Positions 9,133 through 17,515 of a stretch of 22,165 nucleotides of DNA are shown here, piece after piece; position 1 is the stretch's first letter, and every line of letters starts with the position of its first letter. The position numbers and the translations under genes were made by a program. Origin of the DNA: Sphaeroforma sirkka (lineage: Eukaryota > Opisthokonta > Ichthyosporea > Ichthyophonida); contig LUCW03001113.1 in NCBI GenBank assembly GCA_001586965.3, positions 1 to 22,165 on the forward strand, read 5' to 3'. The notes beneath the pieces are model-generated. The model was not told where the DNA came from, did not search any database, and worked only from the letters and a program-made list of their open reading frames with translations.

Positions 9133-10570
9133 TTTCTATTAAATTTCATCCTTCAAACACATAACGTCTCGACATCGATATCCGAGGAACTCGTGGGTTC
9201 CCTCGTGACTGTTTCATTTCCTACACTAACATCAGTAGTGTGGATAGTCTATCTACTCTAACACTACCAGCTGTCTTACTCTTCATCCCACAATAACATA
9301 TGGTTGAGTGCCTCATTAGTCGGAGCCACTTCTTGTTCTACTTCTCGCCTGCTCTTGCTCCGGCCTAATGACGGCCTATTCGCAGGTCCCTGTTGGGAAC
9401 TTCCCTCATCGCTCCTCTTTTACTCTTCTTGCCCGTGATGTCCTTGTCATGTGCTGTTGCGGTTTGTTGGAATATGCTTCTCGATCTAAGAACGATTGCT
9501 CGTTATTGCACTCCTAAACTAAGCTGCCGTCAACCACACCTTCTGTGCATACTGTTGATCCTCTCCGTTGACCTGATTTATCTAGAAGTTCTAGTGATTT
9601 GAGTGTGTTCGCATATCATTTTCACAATTTAACCTTGTATTTACTTGCATCGTTCGTGTTATGTGCGCCCCCACCCTTATATACTCCTAATAACTCACAG
9701 GTGCTTACTTGTGTCTCTGTATGCTTCCTAATATCCCTTCCGTCGATCTAATTTATCTAATTCACCCTATATGCAATTCTGATCGTAGTTGGCTTCACCT
9801 AGATAGTTATTTCTTCTTTACTTTGTTGGTATTTATCGTAGCCAGATCTTAAGTAAACTATTCTAAATAAACACACCGGTCTATTCGTTTATAATTCATA
9901 ATCCCAATGAATAACCCTTTTAGAATCCTGACTCCTACTTAGTTGTGTATAGATGCCATTAGATGCACATGTCTTGCCATTCCATTTCCTATTACTTAAG
10001 TCATCGATCTGCTCACGTTCTGAGGACCCGCTATGTAGTCTTTTGACGTGTTGTCTAATATCTATTTATCGTTGTGTCTTTTACCTTTCCCATTCTTAAA
10101 ACTGTTGTAAAGTAATCTAGTATGCCGCTGATTCTTTGCGTCATTGTACTAACCGAGTCGGTACAACCATGTACATCTCCCATCTCTACTACTGTGGATC
10201 CTAAAGAACTTTCTTCTAACAACTTCTTAAATACAATTTAAGCTCATTAGCTTGCAATTCGATTTGTACTTGTCTCACACTGAGAACAACCTTCCTACCT
10301 GTACTCACACATGACGACTTATCTGTGGATTCTGACTGATTGTCTGATTTCGTCATTTGATCGTCGTGAGACCTTCCTTGTTGACCCTGGCTAATGTTCT
10401 GCTTGATTGGAATGTTCGCTCTTCGGTTTCACTCGTATTAGTAGATTCTTTCTTCATCCTCGTCGTCCACATGTCGTTAATCCAACGACCGGATAATCTA
10501 AATCGTTCATTTTGATGCGACATTCTCTGTTCGCATTGTCTTTCAATTGTTATACTTATAACAAAAAATA
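9133..10570 (-). other. Presumed 5' leader and LTR side of the retrotransposon
   Basis: This gene-free stretch lies immediately upstream of the first retrotransposon frame, where the 5' LTR and leader should be. Its plus strand is pyrimidine-rich with no simple repeats, unlike the AT-rich flanks. I could not find a second copy in the window, a convincing tRNA-complementary primer site or TG..CA borders, so the LTR is not demonstrated. Confidence 0.3.
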
Positions 10571-10612
10571 TGTGCCAGCTACTGACTAATTCATATTCTG
10601 TAGCTTTCTCTG

Positions 10613-10841
10613 TAATTACTAATAAACTAACAACTTCTATGGTAAGTTAAAAATGTAGTAAGTATACGCAAGATGACTGTATCTCAACGTTCTCCCTCTT
10701 CTGGGAGGGGGACGTTGTTCATTTATTAGTAATTATAAACAGTAATCCTAAAATGACTGACTCTTAAATGAGTCATTAGTCATGTGCTGTAAAACCAGCA
10801 AAACCCTGAAACCCAGTTTATCAGATTATTCTGATAAACTG
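10613..10841. repeat. Cluster of four nested or consecutive hairpins
   Basis: In order: gtaattactaataaa (about 10613) faces tttattagtaatta (about 10723), enclosing an aacgttctccctc/gggagggggacgtt stem at about 10688-10716. Then atgactgactc (10753-10763) faces gagtcattagtcat (10770-10783). Then tgctg/cagca (10785-10800). Finally cagtttatcag (10814-10824) and ctgataaactg (10831-10841) form a perfect 11 bp stem with a six-base loop. The cluster sits between the retrotransposon leader and the inner inverted-repeat unit. Confidence 0.65.
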
Positions 10842-10877
10842 TAAAACTTGTAATAAACCTAAAACAATCAAATAAAT

Positions 10878-11138
10878 CTAAGTACTTGTATTCTGACCAC
10901 AAGGTGCACGGGTTTGGGATTTAAGGTCCCGGAGTTTGGATTCAAGGTTGGTTGTTTTTGCACAGAGGTTAGTGAGCATTTGGTGTATGGTTGATTTCCA
11001 TTGGTCATCAGTCAAAGGCTCTTTGGAGATGGGCCTATCATTGTTCGGGGTTGTTAGAGCCGGTCCCAAAATTTGATTGAGATTGGCCTGTAGAGTACTG
11101 ACCTGGGCAGAGAGGTTTGTGATCGATTTTTGTATGTT
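10878..11138 (-). pseudogene. Coiled-coil-like fragment, unknown protein
   Basis: Open for 86 codons leftwards from 11138, where a TAG formed by the repeat border stops the upstream reading. The segment SITNLSAQVSTLQANLNQIL and the later MLTNLCAKTTNLESKLRDL show leucine/isoleucine spacing typical of a short coiled coil, separated by a proline-rich linker. The 11139 repeat begins exactly at its open 5' end, so the piece looks like the tail of a gene interrupted by the repeat. The internal ATG (11069) is not a persuasive start. It could also be the end of a retrotransposon or element protein. Confidence 0.4.
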
Positions 11139-11649
11139 CTAAAATATCAAGATCGAATGAGATAACATAGTGGTTTTTAATTGTATTTATAATAATTTAA
11201 TACAAATTCTTTTTCAAGTATTTCCAAAGTGTTCTAAATTCACTTAGGTGTCTCCAATAGCCTGAGTATTTGGTATGACTCATTTACTTGGATCTATTTG
11301 AGACGATAGTAGATGTAGGATAATATAAATTAAATTTTATAATCTCTGAGCTACTAGTTACAGGTTTTGGTCTTCCCGCCAATCTCCAGAAACCAATAAG
11401 TCTTTTTCTTTTATAACTTTCTTCAAATGGAACTTTATTTATATTAGCCAATGTATTAATTTGACTTACGTTATTATGTCTATCTACAAATTAGGCATGT
11501 GGCCATGAACACTTAGTACTTCTAGTGAATATTATTTAATAAAGAAATACGTCCTGTGTGATCGAGGATATTAAAGCCCTTACAAGAGGCAGTCCCGATC
11601 GTTCTTACTCAAGCTACCACTGCTAAATCCTAACTGACTTAAATTGTAT
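11139..11649 (-). repeat. Left inner inverted repeat; carries a conserved reading frame
   Basis: On the minus strand, from about 11470 to 11190, one frame reads IGFWRLAGRPKPVTSSSEII, then a hydrophobic YYPTSTIVS, a single TAA, then MSHTKYSGYWRHLSEFRTLW and a lysine-rich end. The other two copies of the repeat preserve much of this peptide (the third copy has TAT where this one has TAA), so the repeat derives from protein-coding DNA. The family is unknown. Confidence 0.6.
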
Positions 11650-11662
11650 CTTGTTTATATAA

Positions 11663-12164
11663 TATAGTTTAAAACATATAAATATCCATCGAAGTTTACA
11701 GTATGCATCAGTACCGAAAGACGGTTATATCACCGACGCAGATGAATTTCTATATTACGCAAATAAATATGGATTAGATCACCTTACACACATGTGTGCA
11801 CTATAGTAGACGCACAGGTCTGGGACCAAAACAAATTCTGAAATATCGGAAAGAAGGCGTAGTGAGAATTGATGGAATGCTGCGTGAACAATATGCCAAT
11901 GATCCTGCCAAACTGGCAGTAGCACGTAGAGAGGTAAACAACAATAATATAATGTTCTACTCTCAATCTGTGTATGACAGTAAGTTCAATAGATTTATTT
12001 CTTGCTACTCAACACAGAACTTTAACATTGAGAAACTAATACATGAAGCAGCATACTGGGTTGGTAATTTTCTTCCGGATAACTCGTGGGATGACAAGGT
12101 AGTAGACGCTGATTGTGACTATTGTAAACTTCGATGGAAATTACTAGGTTTTAAACTATATTAA
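11663..12164 (+). pseudogene. Broken ORF in the core of the nested unit; possible XPG-like C-terminal fragment
   Basis: Frame 1 is open 11663-11806 and contains VPKDGYITDADEFLYYANKY. Frame 2 is open to the TAA at 12162-12164 and contains RRTGLGPKQILKYRKEG, then VARREVNNNNIMFYSQSVYD and a C-terminal VVDADCDYCKLRWKLLGF. One frameshift in the 11779-11806 overlap separates them. GLGPKQILKY resembles the glycine-rich turn of a helix-hairpin-helix in FEN1/XPG nucleases, and the preceding YY-x2-KYG segment resembles sequence before the similar turn at about 5085 in the left pseudogene. The nuclease relation is a hypothesis from two short motifs. Confidence 0.4.
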
Positions 12165-12170
12165 ACTAAA

Positions 12171-12674
12171 ATACAATTTAGTCAGTTAGGATTCAGCAGT
12201 GGTAGCTTGTGTAAGAATGATCGGGACTGCCTCTTGTTATGAGCCTAAATATCCTCGATCACACAGGGCGTACCTCTAGCTGTTCTTTATTGAATGATTT
12301 TCACTAGAAGTACTAAGTGTTCATGACCACATGCCTAATTTGTAGATAGACATAATAACGTAAGTCACGTTAATACATTAGCTGATATAAATAAAGTTCC
12401 ATCTGAAGAAAAGTTAAAAAAAGAAAAAGACTTATTGGATTTTGGAGATTGGCGGGAGGACCAAGGAGATTATAAAATTTAGTTTATAATATCCTACATC
12501 TACTATAGTCTCAAATAGGTCCAAGTAGATGAGTCATACCAAATACTCAGGCTATTGGAGCCATCAAAGTGAATTTAGGACACTTTGGAAATATTGGAAA
12601 AAGAGCTTGTATTAAATTATTTAAAATACAAATAAAAACCAATGTATTATCTCAAATGATCTTGATATTTTAGA
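12171..12674 (+). repeat. Right inner inverted repeat
   Basis: This is the complement of 11139-11649. On the plus strand it preserves MSHTKYSGYW and SEFRTLWKYWKK, preceded by a TAG where the third copy has TAT. Unlike the left copy, homology to the third copy continues outward past ttttag through the 18-bp motif at 12680-12697. Confidence 0.75.
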
Positions 12675-13036
12675 CTGACCGGAGGCCGTATTTCTACACT
12701 ATTACTATTGTATGCAATAAGCATATGGCGCAATCTCGTGCGCATCAACACATATTTTAAATGTACAAGCGTCATGCACAGCAGAACCGCTTAAAATCAC
12801 AAACTTTTAGAAAGACAACCCAGCAGTAGACTTTGAAAACATGAACAAAACAAAGCTCAAGTAGTACGGTAGGGATAACAGATTAACAACTCCTTCAAGA
12901 ATTCACAGACACAGACCGTATAAGAGAATACATTATGGCTGATGTAAAAAAACACTTACAACACTTCCTGTGCGCGAGAATCCGGTGGAGTTGTTGAAAA
13001 GTCAGCACAACCAATCAAAAAAAAACTATTTGAAGG

Positions 13037-13467
13037 AGATGGAGACTGTTAAACAATCAGGGATTTATTACGAGAGTGGTATTAGAAGAAGATCGTGATT
13101 TAGACAACTTTGAAAGGGAGGATGGATACCACCCTACTAGATCAGAAAAGCACCAAAACGTTAGAGAGTTAGAAGGGCAAGTTGGTGTCACGGGCGTAGG
13201 AATGGAAGTATGTGTATATGTGTCTTGCAATTTTGGTAGATCTATGAACAAACAAAATTTCATCACATTCATGCGCTTACTCTGTGTTAAGGAAATAGTC
13301 GATGGATATTGACTTTTAGTCTGCAAACAGATACAAGTAGCGCTGCGTCTATTGCCTGCGCCGATACCCAATTGATACAAACCGTTTCAGTATGTGGAGG
13401 GCTGTATACACCTCAGGGCGTCAATGAAGAGATTGCTCGAGTTATGTTCACGGGGGAGTACAGATAG
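13037..13467 (+). pseudogene. Unrecognised broken coding fragment
   Basis: One frame is open to the TGA at about 13312 and includes LEEDRDLDNFEREDGYHPTR, then GMEVCVYVSCNFGRSMNKQN and FMRLLCVKEIVDGY. A shift then leads into a frame ending at TAG 13465-13467 with TDTSSAASIACADTQLIQTV and GGLYTPQGVNEEIARVMF. The composition is protein-like in both pieces, and the join falls at about 13300-13315. There is no convincing ATG. Weaker coding-like scraps continue upstream to about 12845. I do not recognise a family; it is probably another gene of the large element. Confidence 0.4.
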
Positions 13468-13844
13468 AGAGAACAAATGGCGAGATAAAAATATACTGCA
13501 AACTATAGTATCAAATCACCGTGCATAGACGTCTAGAGTGAGGAATAAATACATTCTATGGCTGGGGGTGCCGGTGCCAAAGATTGATTATAATTAACCA
13601 GGTGATGAGCTCACAGCACTATTAAGGTACAAAGAAAACAGATTGAAAGATATAAAATACCCTGCATACAAGAAGCGCGGTCTAAAAATATATATTATTC
13701 TAATAAGGATAGGGATGATAATTTAGTTGAAAGACTTAAACAAAACTATATCTATAACTTTATATAACCTTCTCTTTTAGTACTCAATGGTACATGCTCT
13801 GTCCCTTTTGGTAGACGTATTTTTTGGCCACGGACTACTCGTTC

Positions 13845-14056
13845 TTATTTTTTCAGTGTAGGGGGTTTCAGATTAGTCAACTCCCTTATATATTCAGATT
13901 CGCTAATGTGTATATTGAACTCTAACAGTGTCAAAGGTCTGCCGTCCCCTGCACGGTAATTTTGTAGCTCCTCATTGTTTCGTTCTATATGAATCCTAGA
14001 TATTGCTATTTGTTTATCTGCTTGTTTGTTTATGTAGAAATACGGCCTCCGGTCAG
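13845..14056 (-). pseudogene. Coding fragment downstream of the third repeat copy
   Basis: Reading leftwards from a splice-acceptor-like gatattttag at about 14057, the frame runs uninterrupted for 70 codons to TAA 13845-13847: RRPYFYINKQADKQIAISRI, then ERNNEELQNYRAGDGRPLTL and HISESEYIRELTNLKPP. The composition is clearly protein-like. It may be the 3' exon of the minus-strand gene that starts at 15293, with the AT-rich stretch 14057-14130 as an intron. Family unknown. Confidence 0.45.
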
Positions 14057-14325
14057 CCTAAAATATCAAGATCAAATGAGATACCACATTGGTTTTTATT
14101 TGTATTTAAAATAATTTAATACAAGTCTTAATTTTCCAATATTTCCAAAGTGTTCTAAATTCACTTTGATGTCTCCAATAGCCTGAGTATTTGGTATGAC
14201 TCATATAATTGGAACCTATCTGAGACTATAGTAGATGTAGGAAATTATAAACTAAATTTTACAATCTCTGAGCTACCACTTACAGTTTTTGGTCTTCTCG
14301 TCAATCTCCAAAATCCAATAAGTCA
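14057..14325 (-). repeat. Third (partial) copy of the inner repeat
   Basis: About 270 bp matching the outer half of 11139-11649 in the same orientation. It keeps the peptide IGFWRL, SSEIVKF, PTSTIVS and MSHTKYSGYWRHQSEFRTLW on the minus strand, but with two frame disruptions. It lacks the inner half and the core. Because coding-like minus-strand sequence continues on both sides, this may be the original genomic location from which the inverted pair at 11139-12674 was copied. Confidence 0.7.
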
Positions 14326-14329
14326 TAAA

Positions 14330-14822
14330 TAGTCTAACACTCGTCATATCTGGCTCGCCGGTGACCGTAAGACAAAGAGCTTTACCCCTGCTCCATATGC
14401 AGTTGGTTACGGATGGTTGAATTGTGGCAGAGGATTTACTCCGTACTTGAGCCACTACCTGTTGTTTACGTAATATAGGCGTAGCAATATCTAAATATCT
14501 ACAACCCCTTGTCATATTTCTGTATTCATCGGTGTATCTAATTGTCTTAGCCTATTTGTATTTCTTCTTTCAGCTGACATGGGGCGTGAAGGTGTTCGTC
14601 ATTTACAGGTAAGAATAAAGGGAGCTCTCCAAATTTTACCCTAACGCTACCAGTGTATATCTGTTCATCACGATAGTGATGGTACGCAATCTTATATTAC
14701 AAGCGTACGGTATTTTTTCCCTTCAGCCATAGAAGTAATCTCCTGGTATCTACGTTTGAATTTTGGTCTCGAACTAGTATGTTGAGGACAGTATTGCGTG
14801 CACTTTCGTTATTTAACGGTCA
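14330..14822 (-). pseudogene. Middle part of the broken minus-strand gene
   Basis: Three short protein-like stretches follow one another in different frames. One is near 14775-14700 (NVDTRRLLLWLKGKNTVRL). The second is near 14690-14550 (YTGSVRVKFGELPLFLPVND). The third is near 14550-14330 (ATPILRKQQVVAQVRSKSSA, then KALCLTVTGEPDMTSVRLF). They connect the right-end ORF (14820-15293) with the third repeat copy and the fragment at 13845-14056. No family is recognised; introns or frameshifts could separate the pieces. Confidence 0.4.
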
Positions 14823-15293
14823 CATCCCAATTTTGTATAAGTATTCTTCACACGTATCATCCTCTAGAGTGCAAATACATTGCACTTTCGACTTCTCATC
14901 ATTAGAAATGAAGTATCGAAATTCGGTCCATATGTATATCGGTTGCGGCACTGCATTCATACCTAGACTCAATCGATTTTTCAAGACAAGTATCTCCAAG
15001 GGTATGTGCTGTGCATTGATGTTGAGGACCTTTTCTTCATTGATGATATTATCTAATCCTTGCTTTTCTAGCTTCGTATATAGACCTCTTATCCATATCC
15101 TACGTGCTTCATGCTACGATCTTGCAGGCACTTGGGAACAGTGGTCTTCTTTATAGATGCATCTAATATTATTCACACACGCAATGGGGCATCCACATAT
15201 TTTTCTGATGCTATCAAAGATTCTAAATTCTAATGCCTGTGCTTCTTGTCTACGCTTGATTGATGATCCTTCATTATTGCTATCACACTGCAT
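14820..15293 (-). pseudogene. Right-end gene of the large element, cysteine-containing, one internal stop
   Basis: From ATG 15293 to TGA 14820 there are 157 codons interrupted only by a TAG at 15114-15116. The front reads MQCDSNNEGSSIKRRQEAQA and then RKICGCPIACVNNIRCIYKE. After the TAG come RIWIRGLYTKLEKQGLDNII, NAVPQPIYIWTEFRYFI and VQCICTLEDDTCEEYLYK. Excluding Cys 3, eight cysteines group as C-x-C-x3-C-x5-C-x6-C and a later C-x-C-x6-C, which could bind zinc. The frame starts 41 bp inside the right terminal repeat, mirroring the nuclease frame at the left end. Function unknown. Confidence 0.5.
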
Positions 15294-15334
15294 GGTCAAT
15301 AACTAATGTTGACTACCAACTGAACACCTCCTAA

Positions 15335-15511
15335 CCTAGCGTATAACAACACAAACATTGCATGTATGTGTGCGTTTTAATACTCAATTATAGTACAAAT
15401 CATTGTAAGATTTCTTATCTCTTGGGTACTAAAAACCTTGGAGGTATTTTTTTTTACTATGGACAACAAAAGAGGTGCCCCCTCTTCCGTCCAATAGTTT
15501 GTGTTGTCCGG
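15335..15511 (-). repeat. Right terminal inverted repeat of the 11.6 kb element
   Basis: Reverse complement of the left repeat 3879-4044 with about 11 bp of extra sequence near gataagaaatcttacaa. The outer palindrome is partly decayed here (ggacaacaaaa at 15461-15471 against tttgtgttgtcc at 15498-15509). It probably supplied the promoter for the minus-strand ATG at 15293. Confidence 0.7.
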
Positions 15512-15970
15512 TGCCTATTCAGTACTGATTTTTTTTAGAAACAATAATATATGTAAATATGTATGTAGGCTTATTTAGCACAATTTTAAAACTACCTTGG
15601 AAATATTGTGCACTATTTTTTTTGTTTTGTTTTTGAAGAAAGATGCTGTGAAATACATATCAGATTTGCTTTCGCTTTTAAAATTTTCCTCTCCCGCATG
15701 TTTTACTCTAACCGTTCATCACCTCTTTGGCTTTCTGCATCACTCCATCAATAAATAAATTTCGGTTTGTTTGTTTTTTTAAATGAACAATTACATAGAG
15801 GTCTATTTATTTTATCACTGAAAGCGTAAGCTGGAAGTCCCTGACTCCCTGTCGCCTTTATGCTCGATTTTTGCCTTGTCACGGTAGGCTATGTCAAGCT
15901 CTTTGACCCACGGTAGGGTCCCTCGGCGGCTCGGCCTCCTGTGCCCCAGAGTAATCCTAAATGGATTTTG

Positions 15971-16004
15971 TTTTAAACAAAATGAAGCATTCATTTGTTT
16001 AAAA
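15971..16004. repeat. Near-perfect hairpin
   Basis: ttttaaacaaaatgaa (15971-15986) faces ttcatttgtttaaaa (15990-16004) around a three-base loop. One unpaired A is the only defect. It lies in non-coding sequence outside the right terminal repeat. Confidence 0.75.
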
Positions 16005-17474
16005 AAAAGTAGAGCGTACTTTTGGGTTTTAATTTTTTGGGTTTTGAACGAAAAGGCAAGGTGTGTGAGTGAGTGAATGATTACGTGAACGGGTGTGAGA
16101 TTGAGTGAGTGAGCGTGTGTGCCTGTGTGGGTGAGTATATTTATGTTTGCGCGTGTGTAACTGTCACGACTGAGCAACAGTGCGTATTTGACTATTTATG
16201 TGTGTGTGACTGTGTGTTGACTGTTGAGTGAAAGTGAGGAAGAAAGGGCGGTGGGGGGGTTGGGGGTTCCTTAAAAGAAATTATCTCGCCGCCGTGCGCG
16301 GATTTATTCACAAGAAGTTACCAACTACACTCTGATTTTAAACGCATTCAGCGCCCCAGCTGTGTTTTATAAATATAGCTTTTTTTTAAATACTTCATTT
16401 ACGTTTGAATTGTTGTGATAAATTTACGTTTGCGTTTTTGTTTGAGATCTGATGTGTTTAATATCAAAATTGGGTTTAAGGTGCAATATATACGATCTAT
16501 TTGATCATATAGTCCTATTATTAATCCTAATAGGTCAGTTATATTTGTCCAATAAACGCTTATATTTAACGTATAATCGGAATTACCTACAGTGTGAAAT
16601 AAATACTAAAAAATACACGACACACAACTGACGCCACACGTGAATCTATTAAAAAATGCAGTTGATGTCAATTAACTCACTTGATGAGTTGAAGACTTTA
16701 AGTCCAATAAATAGTCCGCGACTCTTTTGGGGTATGTACTGTAGGATTTTTCAAATATTTGATAATTTTCTCCAATAACAATTAGTTTTGATTTTTTTAT
16801 AACTACTAGGTGTTTGTACATTTCAATAAAACAATTAAACAAACACCCCTACATTTCCGCAATTCACTCTTCTTTTTTTACATAAATTAATTAACATATG
16901 TATGTACTGTACTGAGTGTACTCTGGTCTCTGTTACTGTACCGTGTAGAGAATTAGATATTAGAGAACTAAATATTTTTAAAAAAGTAGAGATTAGAGAG
17001 AACAATCAATTTACAATAACAACGATAATAAAACCAAAACAAGTCACACTGTTTTTTTTAAACGAATATAGTGACTCTTCATACCTCAGAGTCTCAGAGG
17101 CTTAGTCGCGCTGTCGCCTGTCGGCCTGTCGCCTCACGCCTGTGGCCCTCTGCTGATTACTCCTAGAGTAGTGGCTGCTGGCTGTTGGACAACAGGACAA
17201 GAAGGGTTAACATTCAACAACAAGAGTAAAGAGAGTAGTGATGAGTGATTGTCAGCTATTTGTTTTTGAAGAATTGTAAATATCTTCCCGGTTTTTAGGG
17301 TTTTAGGGGCCACACGCCCACTACCCACACGGCGAGGGCCGACGACCCACGGCCAACAACAGAACTGCAAGCCGTGAACGGAGGACTAAAATAGTAAAAG
17401 GACAAAGGACTCGGTACTGAGCATTGAGGATACAGGACTGAGGACTAAAAGGTCTAAGTCTCTGACACGTGCAT

Positions 17475-17515
17475 TGAGGTCCGAGAGAATGAGAGACTCA
17501 AGCCCTCGGACCTCA
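17475..17515. repeat. Inverted repeat, 11-bp arms
   Basis: tgaggtccgag (17475-17485) and ctcggacctca (17505-17515) are exact complements with a 19-base loop. It sits in a local GC-rich patch (about 17300-17700) that differs from the surrounding AT-rich DNA. Confidence 0.7.

Larger units (their letters stand above)
11139..12674. mobile_element. Nested unit with ~510 bp inverted repeats
   Basis: 11139-11649 and 12171-12674 are reverse complements with scattered mismatches and one indel region of about 20 bp. Landmarks include taaaatatcaagatc at the outer end, tgagtatttggtatgactcat, gtagatgtagga and gatcgaggatatt. A 521 bp core lies between and holds a broken reading frame. The outer ~270 bp occurs a third time at 14057-14325. 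The total size (1.54 kb) and geometry suit a foldback transposon or a head-to-head duplication of part of the large element. No target-site duplication is evident. Confidence 0.65.
3879..15511. mobile_element. Decayed composite DNA element with terminal inverted repeats
   Basis: Both ends start with ccggacaac and read inward through the same landmarks: acggaagaggggg, ttttgttgtccatagt, atacctcc, tttagtacc, gatttgtact, attaaa, cgcac and ctagg. The similarity lasts about 170 bp with small indels. A reading frame starts 46 bp inside the left repeat (+, ATG 4091) and 41 bp inside the right repeat (-, ATG 15293), so transcription probably runs inward from both ends. The left frame is a FEN1/XPG-like nuclease. 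The interior also holds a nested Ty3/gypsy-type retrotransposon and a nested inverted-repeat unit. I see no clear target-site duplication and recognise no transposase, integrase, polymerase or capsid gene. Academ-type transposons carry XPG nucleases; Polinton-like elements are a weaker alternative. The boundaries are from alignment by eye. Confidence 0.6.

Noticed and set aside
9300..9330. Possible tRNA primer-binding site (minus strand tggctccgac)
   Set aside because: Only about ten bases, and the following bases do not fit a tRNA T-arm; there is no LTR border next to it.
14779..15156. Plus-strand ORF of 125 codons
   Set aside because: It overlaps the minus-strand frame 14820-15293, which has better protein composition and a start placed symmetrically to the terminal repeat.
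3879..15511. Reading the whole region as an integrated large DNA virus
   Set aside because: A FEN-like nuclease alone is not diagnostic, and I see no capsid, packaging ATPase or polymerase motif.
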